Shown in pieces: positions 16,769 through 25,967 of a stretch of 64,000 nucleotides of DNA. A program made the position numbers and the translations under genes. Positions within the stretch are counted from its first letter, which is position 1, and every line of letters begins with the position of its first letter. The stretch covers positions 123,316 to 187,315 of the forward strand of contig JAAYVE010000021.1 in the NCBI GenBank assembly GCA_012517315.1, read 5' to 3'. The DNA comes from Deltaproteobacteria bacterium (GTDB lineage: Bacteria; Desulfobacterota; Syntrophobacteria; Syntrophobacterales; Syntrophobacteraceae). The notes under the pieces are model-generated. The model saw nothing but the letters and a program-made list of their open reading frames with translations. It was not told the origin of the DNA and searched no databases.

Positions 16769-18280
16769 CCAACCCAGCTTCGGCCGGCGCTTCAACACTT
16801 CCGTCAGCAGGCGCACTCCAAAACCGGTCGCTCCCTTGGGGGATGAGGCTATGTCCTTTTCCGTCCAGGCGGTTCCAGCTATGTCGATATGGGCCCAAGG
16901 GGTCTCGTCCGTGACGAACTGCTTGAGGAAGATACCCCCCACGATGGTACCCGCGGAGCGTTCTCCCACGTTTTTGAAGTCGGCAATGTCGCTTTTGATG
17001 TAGTCGAAGTAGGAATCCCAGAGGGGCAAGGGCCAGAGCCTCTCACCCACCTCCGCGCCCAGGGTGCACAACTCTTCCACCAGTTCATCCCGGTTCCCCA
17101 TGATGCCGGCCGCCTCGTTCCCCAGAGCCACGATGCACGCTCCCGTGAGGGTCGCAAGGTCCAGCAGGATCGCCGGCTTGTACTGAAGGGCGAAGGTGAT
17201 GGCGTCGCAGAGAATCATGCGGCCCTCCGCGTCGGTGCTGATCACCTCCACAGTGAGGCCGGACATGGATTGAATGACATCCCCCGGCTTATAGGCTTTT
17301 CCATCGGGCATGTTTTCAGTGCACGGCATGATGCCCAGGACTCGCTTCTGAAATCGTGTTCTTCCCAGGACCTCGAATGCGCCGAGGACCGCTGCGGCCC
17401 CTGCCATGTCCTGCTTCATGGCTTCCATTTTGGCGCTGGGTTTGAGGGAAATGCCTCCCGTATCGAAGGTGATCCCTTTGCCAACGAAGACAATGGGAGG
17501 ATCCTCATCCATGCCCGGGGGGCAGTGCTCCAGGACAATGATACAGGCGGGTTCCCGGCTGCCCCGGGCCACGGCGGCAAACGCCCCCATTCCCATCTTT
17601 TCGGCTTCCTGCAGGTTGATGAGCCGCAACCGGAAGCCGTAGCTCTCGGCGAGGCCCTGGGCGATTTCCGCCATGAAGGTTGGGGTCACCTGGTTCCCAG
17701 GCGCCACCACCAGGTCCCGTGCCAGACTGATGCCGGAAACCAGCGACTCTGCATAGGAAGCCGCTGCATGGAAAGCATCGTCCGGTTCCACCTCTGAAAA
17801 AAGCAACAGGGATTCGGGAAAGGATTCCGCGTCCACATCCCGTGTTTTCAGGGCCGTGAATCGGTATAGGCCGCCCATGCCCCCTATGAGAGCTTCCTCG
17901 AGGGATCTGGATCTCTCCAGGGGCAGGCCGTCGAGAGCAGTGGCGGGCAACGCGGGGCGGGCAAGCTTCAATTCCCGGCATTGCCTCAAGGCTGCAGCCG
18001 CTCCCCCGCGCAGTCTCTCCGCATCCAATTTCTCCCTGGGGCCAAGTCCAGCACAGATGACCCGCGGGATCTTCCGATCCTGGGGGGCGTAAAAGACAGC
18101 GGTCTGCTGAGGCTTGCCCTGAAAGTCCGAAAGAGCCGAACAACCGGCCAGCCACCGCCCCTCATCCCGCAGCCATTTCCCGAACCCGGGCAGGAACTCG
18201 GCTTCCTTCTCCACCACAAAGAAAATAAGGCAGTCCGCCTCCCATGTGTCCATACTGCCCACTCGCCACTGCAATTGCAT
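16763..18280 (-). CDS. pepA: Leucyl aminopeptidase, M17 family
   Basis: 505 residues, the usual length. The N-terminal domain is divergent. The C-terminal catalytic domain has VGKGITFDTGGISLKP (metal lysine and aspartate), MKQDMAGAAAVLG, the STDAEGRMILCDA active-site loop (family usually NTDAEGR) and LATLTGAC. It removes N-terminal residues from peptides in the cytoplasm using two divalent metals. GAGG 6 bases before the ATG supports the start. It lies 111 bases downstream of the E1-like gene on the same strand. Confidence 0.93.
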   Translation of the reverse strand: MQLQWRVGSMDTWEADCLIFFVVEKEAEFLPGFGKWLRDEGRWLAGCSALSDFQGKPQQTAVFYAPQDRKIPRVICAGLGPREKLDAERLRGGAAAALRQCRELKLARPALPATALDGLPLERSRSLEEALIGGMGGLYRFTALKTRDVDAESFPESLLLFSEVEPDDAFHAAASYAESLVSGISLARDLVVAPGNQVTPTFMAEIAQGLAESYGFRLRLINLQEAEKMGMGAFAAVARGSREPACIIVLEHCPPGMDEDPPIVFVGKGITFDTGGISLKPSAKMEAMKQDMAGAAAVLGAFEVLGRTRFQKRVLGIMPCTENMPDGKAYKPGDVIQSMSGLTVEVISTDAEGRMILCDAITFALQYKPAILLDLATLTGACIVALGNEAAGIMGNRDELVEELCTLGAEVGERLWPLPLWDSYFDYIKSDIADFKNVGERSAGTIVGGIFLKQFVTDETPWAHIDIAGTAWTEKDIASSPKGATGFGVRLLTEVLKRRPKLGWG

Positions 18281-18391
18281 GCATCGCCTCCGTCACGGTT
18301 GCCATCAGCAAGGAACGGCTCTCGTTTCAACCGTTCCGGGTCCTTATGAAGGGAAATCATGGGAAAGGGCGCGGAGAAGGGGCCATGCCGG

Positions 18392-19228
18392 TCAGGCGAG
18401 GGGGATGAGACTCATCTGGCCGCTTTCACCGTCGAAATACAGGAGCCTCCCTTCGTAGCAGGGGGATTTTCCCGCCAGAAGACGCATAACCTCCATGGCT
18501 TGAAGGCTTCCGATGAGGCTCACGGTGGGACCCGGAACCCCCAGGCTCTCCTCCAGGGCGTCCCGCGTTCGTCGTTTGCCGAAGATGCTCTCCATTCCCA
18601 AAGCCCTGTTGGGAAGGAATGTGGTCGCCTGCCCCAGCCAGCCGGAAACGGCGCCGTGCACTAGGGCGATTCCCTCACGACGGCACCATGTATCCAGGAG
18701 GAAGCGGGTTTCCAGGTTGTCCAGGGCGTCCACGCACAAATCCATCCCCTGCAAGAGGGATCGTGCGTTGGATGCATCCAGAGGTTCGTCGACTGCTTCG
18801 ATCTCCACAAGGGGATTGATGCGGAGCATCCCATCTCTGGCAGCACTCGCCTTGGGCCACCCCAGATGCGCTACATCGGAAAACCACTGGCGGTTGAGGT
18901 TCGAAGGCACGAAAACGTCCCCGTCCACCAGCCGGATAAAGCCGATCCCCCCTCTTGCCAGCAGGTTCGCCACCACCCCGCCCAGACCCCCGCAGCCGCA
19001 AACGAGCACCCTGCTTCGGCAGAGGCTCAGTTGTTCCGCCATGTTCAATGCACTGAAATTCCTGAGATACCGGTGGGGGACAATCCCTTCCAGAAGTGCG
19101 TGGATTTGGCTCTCCCTAGGGTGAACTCCCTTCGAGGAAGCCCACAAGAGCAATGGTTCGTCGTCGATGACCCAGTAGACCGCCTGTCCGTGTGTCACTA
19201 TGTGTGCGCTGTTTCTCAGTTCGATCAT
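18392..19228 (-). CDS. ThiF/HesA-type E1-like adenylyltransferase, non-canonical
   Basis: 278 residues. A short N-terminal region of about 60 is followed by the E1 Rossmann core: VLVCGCGGLGGVVANLLARGGIG, DGDVFVPSNLNRQ with the conserved N-x2-R-Q, the CVDALDN strand and the GPTVSLIGSLQAMEVMRLLAG helix. These bind ATP and adenylate the C-terminal glycine of a ubiquitin-like sulfur carrier. It lacks the CxxC zinc pairs of MoeB and ThiF and has no cysteine at the thioester position (ESLGVPGP). The partner could be MoaD-like, since moaA lies 2.3 kb away, but no carrier gene is adjacent. A distinct ThiF lies at 27.2 kb. Confidence 0.8.
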   Translation of the reverse strand: MIELRNSAHIVTHGQAVYWVIDDEPLLLWASSKGVHPRESQIHALLEGIVPHRYLRNFSALNMAEQLSLCRSRVLVCGCGGLGGVVANLLARGGIGFIRLVDGDVFVPSNLNRQWFSDVAHLGWPKASAARDGMLRINPLVEIEAVDEPLDASNARSLLQGMDLCVDALDNLETRFLLDTWCRREGIALVHGAVSGWLGQATTFLPNRALGMESIFGKRRTRDALEESLGVPGPTVSLIGSLQAMEVMRLLAGKSPCYEGRLLYFDGESGQMSLIPLA

Positions 19229-19325
19229 GCGGGCGAACCTCCGCCGAGAGTATATTCAGCTGTGGATGGGGCCACAAACAAAAAAAGTAACCGGCAGAAC
19301 GCAGCTGCATAGGGCCAAAATCCCG

Positions 19326-19354
19326 TTGACAAAAAATGGTCTCCTTTCTAGCTT
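19326..19354 (+). promoter_or_regulatory. Sigma-70-type promoter upstream of serC
   Basis: A consensus -35 TTGACA (19326-19331) and a partial -10 TAGCTT (19349-19354) are separated by 17 bases. They lie about 70 bases before the serC start in the divergent gap with the E1-like gene. Confidence 0.5.
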
Positions 19355-19425
19355 GACGGGATTCCTTCGGGATCTACATGGTGAAACGGTTCAGAGCGGA
19401 AATTCCCTAACGCGAGGAGAACGCC

Positions 19426-20511
19426 ATGGGCGGGCGAATTTTCAATTTCAACGCAGGACCGGCGGCCTTGCCGCTTCCGGTGCTTCAGGAGATACAGAGG
19501 GAAATGCTCGACTACGGAGGGACAGGAATGTCTATCCTGGAAATCAGCCACAGGTCCAAGCCGTTCGAGGAAATCCTCGATGATGCCGTGGTGCGCATCA
19601 AGCGCCTTCTCAAACTGGACGCCCGCCATCATGTGCTCTTCCTGCAGGGCGGTGCCAGCATGCAGTTTCTCATGGTTCCCATGAACCTCGCTTTGCCTGG
19701 GGCCGCAGTCGCCTACGTGGATACGGGTACCTGGTCCACCAAAGCCATTAAGGAAGCGCGGAACCTGGGAAAAGAGGTGGCGGTGGTGGCGAGTTCTCAG
19801 GACCGGGATTTCTCCTATATTCCCAAGGAAATTCCCGTTCCGTCCGACGCCGCCTATCTTCACGTGACCTCCAACAATACCATCCGAGGCACCCAGTTTC
19901 ATCGGTTCCCGGAATCCGGCGGGGTTCCCCTGGTGAGCGACATGTCCTCGGACATTTTCAGCCGGGTGTTCGACGTGGAACCCTTTGGGCTCCTTTACGC
20001 CGGGGCTCAGAAAAATGCCGGTCCTGCGGGTGTCACTCTGGTGGTCATCCGGGAAGACATGCTAGAGCGAGTTCCCAAAGCCCTTCCCACCATGTTGAGT
20101 TACCGGACCTTCGTGGAAAAGAAGTCCATGTTCAACACCCCGCCGTGTTTCGCCATCTATGTGGTGAGGCTGGTCGTCAAATGGCTGGAAGAAACGGTGG
20201 GTGGACTGGAGGCAATGGAACGTGTCAACCGCCGGAAGGCTGCCCTCCTGTACGATTATCTGGACAGCCAGGACTTCTACCGCGGAACTGCGCAAAAGGA
20301 TTCCAGATCCCTCATGAATGTCACCTTTCTCCTTCCCGACGCTCAATTGGAACAAGCATTCCTGGAAGGGTGCGCCGCCGCGGGTCTTGGAGGACTTAAG
20401 GGACATCGTTCCGTGGGAGGTTTCCGGGCCTCCCTTTACAACGCGGTGCCCCTGGAGGCAGTGGAAGCCCTGGTGGAGTTCATGAAGGAATTCGCACGAA
20501 AGAACGGCTGA
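19426..20511 (+). CDS. serC: Phosphoserine aminotransferase
   Basis: 361 residues, full length. It starts with the family hallmark FNFNAGPAALP, then MSILEISHRSKPFEEI, FLQGGASMQF, VDTGTWSTKAIKEA, the PLP lysine in YAGAQKNAGPAG, NTPPCFAIY and the terminal GGFRASLYNAV. It converts 3-phosphohydroxypyruvate to phosphoserine in serine synthesis. It is 31 bases from the ROK kinase gene on the same strand. Confidence 0.96.
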   Translation: MGGRIFNFNAGPAALPLPVLQEIQREMLDYGGTGMSILEISHRSKPFEEILDDAVVRIKRLLKLDARHHVLFLQGGASMQFLMVPMNLALPGAAVAYVDTGTWSTKAIKEARNLGKEVAVVASSQDRDFSYIPKEIPVPSDAAYLHVTSNNTIRGTQFHRFPESGGVPLVSDMSSDIFSRVFDVEPFGLLYAGAQKNAGPAGVTLVVIREDMLERVPKALPTMLSYRTFVEKKSMFNTPPCFAIYVVRLVVKWLEETVGGLEAMERVNRRKAALLYDYLDSQDFYRGTAQKDSRSLMNVTFLLPDAQLEQAFLEGCAAAGLGGLKGHRSVGGFRASLYNAVPLEAVEALVEFMKEFARKNG

Positions 20512-20542
20512 ACAGCCGCCACTACAGGGCGGGAGAAGTGCC

Positions 20543-21526
20543 ATGACAGAATCCATGGTGCTTGGAGTGGATGTGGGGGGAACCCACATTCGAGTCGCAC
20601 TGGTGAGCCGCGCCGGCGTGATCCTCGAACGCGGGAAGGTCCCGACGGAAATTCACCGGGGAGCCCGGCATGCCAGCATGCGGATCGCAGGGGAGTCCAG
20701 GCGCCTCATGGACAAGGCGAGACATCACGGTGCCTCCGTGGTGGGCCTGGGTATCGGTGTGGCCGGCAAGATCCACCGCGCCCGGGGCGAAGTCATCTTT
20801 TCCCCCAATCTGCCGGCGATGAATGGCTATCCCCTGGCCATGGAGCTTCGGGAGACGCTCCGAGTGCCTGTGGTCATGGACAACGACGCCAACGTGTTCG
20901 GCGTGGGAGAGTCGTGGCTAGGGTCCGGGCGGGGCATCCCCAACTGGATCGGGGTGACTCTGGGCACCGGCGTGGGGGGATGCCTGGTCTTGGCAGGGGA
21001 ACTGTGGCATGGGGATGATCTGGGCTTTGCGGGAGAAGTGGGACACATGAATGTGGATCCCCAGGGTCCACCCTGTGCATGCGGCCTGAGGGGTTGCCTG
21101 GAAGCCCACTCTTCCGCAGGAGCCCTTCTGCGGGCAGTTTCCGAGGCGGCCCGGGGGGACTGGCTGGGTTGCGGGCCCCTTTACCGCCGCTGGATGAAAG
21201 GAAACCTCACAGCCGAAGGCATATACCTCAGCGCCCGGGAAGGCGATCCACTGGCACGAGAACTCTTCCGCCGCATGGGGTGGGGCTTGGGAATCGTCCT
21301 GGCCGGGCTGTTCACAGTGCTCGGAATCCGTCATGCCATCATTGGTGGTGGAGTGAGTGCGGCCTGGGACGCTTTTGCCGGTCCTTTGAGGGTCACTTTG
21401 GAACAATACTCGAGCTTTCTCGCTCCTGAGGAAATGGTCGTGGAGCGGAGCGCTCTCGGAGATGACGCCGCGCTCCTTGGTGCCGCAAAACTTGCATGGC
21501 GGGCTGCGGAGAGAGGAGAGGGCTGA
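20543..21526 (+). CDS. ROK-family sugar kinase (glucokinase-like)
   Basis: 327 residues. ATP-binding GVDVGGTHIRVALV at the start, then DNDANVFGVGESW with the catalytic aspartate, GTGVGGCLV, the ROK signature with GHMNVDP, a zinc loop C-A-C-G-L-R-G-C-LE and the C-terminal IIGGGVS. These indicate an active ATP:sugar kinase, most likely glucose. Mid-gene substrate residues cannot separate glucokinase from N-acetylsugar kinases. It ends 35 bases before the convergent moaA. Confidence 0.86.
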   Translation: MTESMVLGVDVGGTHIRVALVSRAGVILERGKVPTEIHRGARHASMRIAGESRRLMDKARHHGASVVGLGIGVAGKIHRARGEVIFSPNLPAMNGYPLAMELRETLRVPVVMDNDANVFGVGESWLGSGRGIPNWIGVTLGTGVGGCLVLAGELWHGDDLGFAGEVGHMNVDPQGPPCACGLRGCLEAHSSAGALLRAVSEAARGDWLGCGPLYRRWMKGNLTAEGIYLSAREGDPLARELFRRMGWGLGIVLAGLFTVLGIRHAIIGGGVSAAWDAFAGPLRVTLEQYSSFLAPEEMVVERSALGDDAALLGAAKLAWRAAERGEG

Positions 21527-21561
21527 AGGGCAAATCGGCTGCAGGGGAGGGTTTTGGCTGA

Positions 21562-22557
21562 CTACCCCCCTATGGCGAACATGGGTCTGCTGATGCACTT
21601 TCGGGAGAACGGTCTTTCGAGGGAATGTCTTTCGGGCTTAGAAAGGATGGCCTTCCGGATCGTTTCCATGATGGAGGCATCGGTAGCGCCGTTCCGGAGC
21701 AGTTGGCGCAGGTCCGTCTCTTCGGAGGCGAAAAGGCAGGTGCGCAGCTTTCCATCGGCGGTGAGGCGCAGCCGGTTGCATTTTGCACAGAAATGATGGG
21801 TGATGGGGCTGATGATTCCAATGGTTCCCAATGCCCCGGGGAGACGGAAGTGAACGGCGGGCCCGTTCCCCTCAGGACCCGCTGCGGGCTGGAGAGGAGC
21901 GATGCCGGAGAGTCGCTCGAGGATTTCGTCCGACGACACGAACTCTGACGGGGAATGTTCTTCCTGCGGCCGAAACGGCATCAGTTCGATGAAGCGCACG
22001 TGAAACGGATGGTCCACCGTCAGCCGCGCAAGGTCCTCTATCTCGTCATCATTCGTTCCTCTCAGGATGACCGCATTGAGCTTGATGGGAGAGATGCCCA
22101 CCCTCTGGGCCGCCAAGATGCCCTCCCACACTTGCTGGAAACAGTCCACACGGGTGATTTGGAAAAACCTCTCCGGCTTCAGTGTGTCCAAGCTGATGTT
22201 GAGCCGCCGGATGCCCGCTGAAAAGAGCTTTTCGGCATATTCCCCCAGAAGGACCCCGTTGGTGGTGACGCTCAGGCTCTTGAGCCCCTCGAGACGGCTG
22301 ATGTTTGCGCAGAGGTAGAGAATGTCCTTTCTCACCAAAGGTTCCCCGCCCGTGATCCTGATCTTGGAGATCCCCATCCGTACGGCGATGGCTGCGAGTC
22401 GCATGATCTCCTCGTAGCGCAGCACCTCTTCATGGCCTAGTTTCCAGACACCTTCGGCGGGCATGCAGTAGCGGCATCGCAGATTGCAGCGGTCGGTGAC
22501 GGAGATCCTGAGGTAATCGATGCGCCGATCGTAGCCGTCCATGGGAGGTGCAGACAT
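21562..22557 (-). CDS. moaA: GTP 3',8-cyclase (molybdenum cofactor synthesis protein A)
   Basis: 331 residues with the radical-SAM cluster TDRCNLRCRYC, the RITGGEP SAM motif and the second C-terminal cluster HHFCAKCNRLRLTADGKLRTC. The chain ends in GG, as needed for catalysis in MoaA. It makes the cyclic precursor leading to cPMP for molybdenum or tungsten cofactors. It is last in a minus-strand run recD2-trmO-moaA; the gap to trmO is 110 bases, so it may also have its own promoter. Confidence 0.95.
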   Translation of the reverse strand: MSAPPMDGYDRRIDYLRISVTDRCNLRCRYCMPAEGVWKLGHEEVLRYEEIMRLAAIAVRMGISKIRITGGEPLVRKDILYLCANISRLEGLKSLSVTTNGVLLGEYAEKLFSAGIRRLNISLDTLKPERFFQITRVDCFQQVWEGILAAQRVGISPIKLNAVILRGTNDDEIEDLARLTVDHPFHVRFIELMPFRPQEEHSPSEFVSSDEILERLSGIAPLQPAAGPEGNGPAVHFRLPGALGTIGIISPITHHFCAKCNRLRLTADGKLRTCLFASEETDLRQLLRNGATDASIMETIRKAILSKPERHSLERPFSRKCISRPMFAIGG

Positions 22558-22667
22558 CGGTCGATCCTACTTGGAAGGGTTGCCGGATGGAGAACCCCAT
22601 CACCATCAATGAGTACTCCACATGGTCCGTTATGTCAAGACAGGAATTATGGAAGAGCGGCGTAGGG

Positions 22668-23069
22668 TCAGACATCGCATTTGATGTCGATGAGAGGTGT
22701 GCCGTCCACGGCATCCAGGCCCCGAACCGTGATGGTTGTCCCCTCGATCTTCAGGATTTCCACCAGTTCCACCCCGATGGGATTGGGACGATCGGGGCTC
22801 CGGGTGGCGAAGACCCCCCGCAAGGGGCGTGAGAGATCCCCGCGGGGATGGACCTGCAGACAGTCTCTCCGTGAGAGGTGGAGCCAGTAGAGAATGAGGA
22901 TTTTCTGGCCGGGTGCAAGGCCCAGCAGCGCATCAGCGTACTGGCTGTCTACCACGAGATCTCCTTCCAGGCCCCTTTCCGAGCCCTGCTTGGGAGCGTT
23001 GGCGCGATCCGCGATAGGGCTGCGGATGATCCCGATGGGTTCCAAGCGGTATTGGACCGACTTGCTCAT
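22668..23069 (-). CDS. trmO: TsaA/TrmO-family SAM-dependent protein (tRNA m6t6A37 methyltransferase family)
   Basis: 133 residues, the single beta-barrel domain of the UPF0066 family. It shows LEPIGIIRSPI, GLAPGQKILILYWLH, the GVFATRSPDRPNPIGV signature and GLDAVDGTPLIDIK. In E. coli the family N6-methylates t6A37 in tRNA-Thr; this copy lacks the E. coli C-terminal extension, as many bacterial and archaeal homologues do. It starts 13 bases after the recD2 stop. Confidence 0.85.
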   Translation of the reverse strand: MSKSVQYRLEPIGIIRSPIADRANAPKQGSERGLEGDLVVDSQYADALLGLAPGQKILILYWLHLSRRDCLQVHPRGDLSRPLRGVFATRSPDRPNPIGVELVEILKIEGTTITVRGLDAVDGTPLIDIKCDV

Positions 23070-23082
23070 CTGGGTTGCCTCT

Positions 23083-25269
23083 TCAGCCCAAGAGCCCCTG
23101 GAGACGCTCCTTGAGCAAGGTGTGGCGCTTCAGTGTTCCCTCGTTGCGGATGGCAATGGCCATTGCCTTGCTGCTGCCCACGATGACCACAAGCTTCCTC
23201 GCGCGGGTGATGGCCGTGTAGAAGAGGTTTCTTTGCAGCATCATATAATGCTGCATGACGAGCGGAATGACAACGGCAGGGTACTCGCTTCCCTGTGCTT
23301 TGTGCACACTCAAGGCATAGGCCAGGGTCAATTCGTCCATTTCCGAGAAGTCGTAGAGCACTTTCCTGCCCTCCATCTCCACGTGCAACTCTTGGTTTTC
23401 CCAGTCAATCTTACGAATTCGACCCAGATCCCCGTTGAAAACATCTTTGTCGTAATTGTTTCGGATCTGCATCACCTTGTCTTGGACCTTGAAGGTCTGC
23501 CCGCTCCTTTGGATGAATTCCTTGCGGGGATTCAGCGCTCTCTGAAGGGCCTCGTTGAGGTTCTGAGTCCCGAGGATGCCCCGGTGCATGGGGCTCAACA
23601 CCTGGACGTCCTCCACCGGATCCAGTCCAAACCGCCTGGGGATGCGGTTGGTGCATAGTTTGAGTATGATCTCAAGGACCGCTTCGGGGTCTTCTTTTTC
23701 TATGAAGTAGAAGTCCTGAAGCTGCCGCTCTTTCTTTAGGATCCAGGGGAACTGCCCTTTCTGGACACGGTGAGCATTGACAATGATGTGACTTTGTTTC
23801 GACTGGCGGAAAATTTCCGTGAGTCTCACCACGGTAAAAGTACCGGAGCGAATGATGTCTGAGAGCACGTTTCCCGGTCCCACGGATGGGAGTTGAGCCG
23901 CGTCTCCCACGAGAACCATGGTGGCATGTGGAGGGACGGCCTTGAGAAGGTGGTGGATCAGCAGAAGATCCAGCATGGATGACTCGTCCACGATGACCAG
24001 GTCGGCATTGAGAGGCTTCTGCTCGTTTCTTTGAAACTGTCCCATCTGCGGACTGAATTCCAGGAGCCTGTGAACGGTGCTCGCCGCACAGCCTGTCGTT
24101 TCGTGGAGGCGTTTGGCGGCTCGTCCGGTGGGAGCGGCGAGGCAGACCTTCGCTCCCATCATGCCGTAGGCGGCGAGTATTGCCCGGACGACCGTGGTCT
24201 TGCCCGTTCCCGGTCCGCCTGTGATGATGAGCATCTTTTCCGCAAGGGCCTTCCTCACGGCTTCCTCCTGCAGGGGGGCCAAGGGGAAGGGGATCTCTTC
24301 CTTCACCCATGCCAGAGTCTTGTCAGGATCTCCCTTGGACTGGAAAGCACGAAACGCTTGGAGATGCAACAGGCGTTTCGCCACCTGGTTTTCCGCCAGC
24401 TGATGACCCCGAAGGTAGACGGCGACCTGGTCGCCGAAGTCCCTTTGTATGTCTTGAGGAATCATTTCCAGGACAATACGGCGGTCCTCGGAGAGTCGGC
24501 TCAATGCGGAGCGAAGGCTCGCTGGAGGAATCTGCAACAGCTTCTGGGAAGTTTCCAGCAGGAGACCTTCCGGGACACACACGTGACCGGAATCGGCCGC
24601 CTCCTGGAGCGCATAGAGCAGGCCCGCCTCGGCTCTCATGGGGGAATCTGCTTGGCAGCCGAGATTCACTGCGATGCGGTCCGCCGTCAAAAAACCGATT
24701 CCGGAGACATCCATCGCCAGTCGGAAGGGATTCTCCCTCACCACCTCCAACGAGGCCTTGCCGTAATGCTTGAAAATCCTCATGGCCAGTGCCGCGCTCA
24801 CCCCGTGACTCCTCAAGAAGACCATCAGGTCTCGAATCTCCTTTTGGTCTTCCCATGCTTTGGTGATCTGGCGGTGGCGAAAGCGGCCGATCCCTTCCAC
24901 CTCCATGAGTCTCTCCGGTTCCTTGTCGATGATGTCCAGCGAGTGCTCCCCAAAGCGGGCGACAATACGCTGGGCCGTGACGGGCCCGATTCCCTTGATC
25001 AGGCCCGATCCGAGGTACTTGCGAATGGCCTCGGCCCCGGCAGGAGCAACGGTATCGTAATGGTCCACCACGAATTGTCTGCCGAAGCGTGCGTGCGTGC
25101 TCCAGGAACCGTCCATCCTGAGGACTTCTCCGGGAGTGATGTGGAGGAAGGTGCCCACGGCCTGGACCGGATCTCTACGGCCGGGTATTCTGACCCTGAT
25201 GACGCTGTACCCGTTTTCCTCGTTGAAGAAGGTGACGTGTTCCACCTGCCCTTGAATCCGTTCTCCCAT
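23083..25269 (-). CDS. recD2: RecD2/TraA-type 5'-3' DNA helicase (SF1B)
   Basis: 728 residues. An N-terminal OB-like domain (GQVEHVTFFNEENGYSVIRVRIPG) is followed by helix-hairpin-helix repeats (IGPVTAQRIVARFG, VEGIGRFRHRQI), then SF1 helicase domains with Walker A GGPGTGKTT near residue 350, Walker B VDESSMLDL, motif III GDAAQLPSVGPG and motif VI near the end (YTAITRARKLVVIVG). The extended N terminus marks RecD2, which works without RecBC in repair. It opens the recD2-trmO-moaA unit. Its 5' side faces a 326-base gap holding an outward promoter. Confidence 0.94.
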   Translation of the reverse strand: MGERIQGQVEHVTFFNEENGYSVIRVRIPGRRDPVQAVGTFLHITPGEVLRMDGSWSTHARFGRQFVVDHYDTVAPAGAEAIRKYLGSGLIKGIGPVTAQRIVARFGEHSLDIIDKEPERLMEVEGIGRFRHRQITKAWEDQKEIRDLMVFLRSHGVSAALAMRIFKHYGKASLEVVRENPFRLAMDVSGIGFLTADRIAVNLGCQADSPMRAEAGLLYALQEAADSGHVCVPEGLLLETSQKLLQIPPASLRSALSRLSEDRRIVLEMIPQDIQRDFGDQVAVYLRGHQLAENQVAKRLLHLQAFRAFQSKGDPDKTLAWVKEEIPFPLAPLQEEAVRKALAEKMLIITGGPGTGKTTVVRAILAAYGMMGAKVCLAAPTGRAAKRLHETTGCAASTVHRLLEFSPQMGQFQRNEQKPLNADLVIVDESSMLDLLLIHHLLKAVPPHATMVLVGDAAQLPSVGPGNVLSDIIRSGTFTVVRLTEIFRQSKQSHIIVNAHRVQKGQFPWILKKERQLQDFYFIEKEDPEAVLEIILKLCTNRIPRRFGLDPVEDVQVLSPMHRGILGTQNLNEALQRALNPRKEFIQRSGQTFKVQDKVMQIRNNYDKDVFNGDLGRIRKIDWENQELHVEMEGRKVLYDFSEMDELTLAYALSVHKAQGSEYPAVVIPLVMQHYMMLQRNLFYTAITRARKLVVIVGSSKAMAIAIRNEGTLKRHTLLKERLQGLLG

Positions 25270-25385
25270 GGCCGCCTTGTCCCTAAGCCCTCTCCTTGGC
25301 CGCTCCTTTGGGTGTCCCCTCCTTTTTCTGCTGCCAGCGGCCCGATCCAGAATATACGTGCTCCTTTCGGAATTTTAATATTTTT

Positions 25386-25413
25386 TTGACAAAGGAAAGG
25401 GTAGTGTTATTAT
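25386..25413 (+). promoter_or_regulatory. Strong sigma-70-type promoter in AT-rich gap
   Basis: TTGACA (25386-25391), 16 bases, TATTAT (25408-25413), within an AT-rich stretch unlike its surroundings. The next supported gene starts at 25596, implying a leader of about 175 bases. A 31-codon frame at 25434-25529 within the leader is possible but unproven. Confidence 0.65.
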
Positions 25414-25595
25414 TTTTAGGATTTAAGGCAAGGATGGGGCTGTGTGGCCCTGGTGGCGTGTCCTGGAAGGCGCTGACGAAAATGCTCTGTGTCTTGTGCC
25501 GTTTCCGCCGGAAAGCCGCCTCGGCATGAATACCCCTGAAAATCAAGGCGTGGTAGTTCAGGCGTGGTGCTCTGCCTCGTGGGGGACGCTGAAGA

Positions 25596-25820
25596 ATGTC
25601 ACTTTACATCAAGACAGAGGATTATCGGAAGCACGGTATCAGCAAGTATTCGGATTTGTCCATTGTCCGGGCCGTAGTGCAGGAAGAACTGAAAATGGAG
25701 CGGGTTTTTGTTTCCTTTGTCAACAGGCATGAATACATCCGGGTGGATTTCCTGAGCCCGAGACCGCCGCGGCGACAGAGGAAGCGAGGAACGGGACGCG
25801 GGACACCAGAGGAGAAATGA
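25596..25820 (+). CDS. Small basic-tailed protein of unknown function
   Basis: 74 residues. The N-terminal about 55 (MSLYIKTEDYRKHGISKYSD, then a helix and VFVSFVNRHEYIRVDFLSP) look like a folded alpha/beta unit; the tail is rich in arginine and proline. I do not recognise a family. It is supported as a gene by a strong promoter upstream and an intrinsic terminator 18 bases downstream, which make it a monocistronic unit. The ribosome site is weak (GAAG close to the ATG, GGGGGA 10 bases up). Confidence 0.55.
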   Translation: MSLYIKTEDYRKHGISKYSDLSIVRAVVQEELKMERVFVSFVNRHEYIRVDFLSPRPPRRQRKRGTGRGTPEEK

Positions 25821-25838
25821 CGCGGCGATCCCGCAAAG

Positions 25839-25861
25839 GCACCCCAAGGGTGCTTTTTTTT
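25839..25861 (+). terminator. Intrinsic terminator
   Basis: Stem GCACCC/GGGTGC with a CAA loop, followed by eight T. It ends the small gene at 25596-25820. Confidence 0.85.
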
Positions 25862-25967
25862 GACCCTGATCATAGCACCTTCTGGGCTGTTTGTTCCGAA
25901 ACGACTGACCGTATTTGTCCCCTGTGTCTCCCTCCACGCAACACCCGAGAAGCCTGACCGCGTGTCC

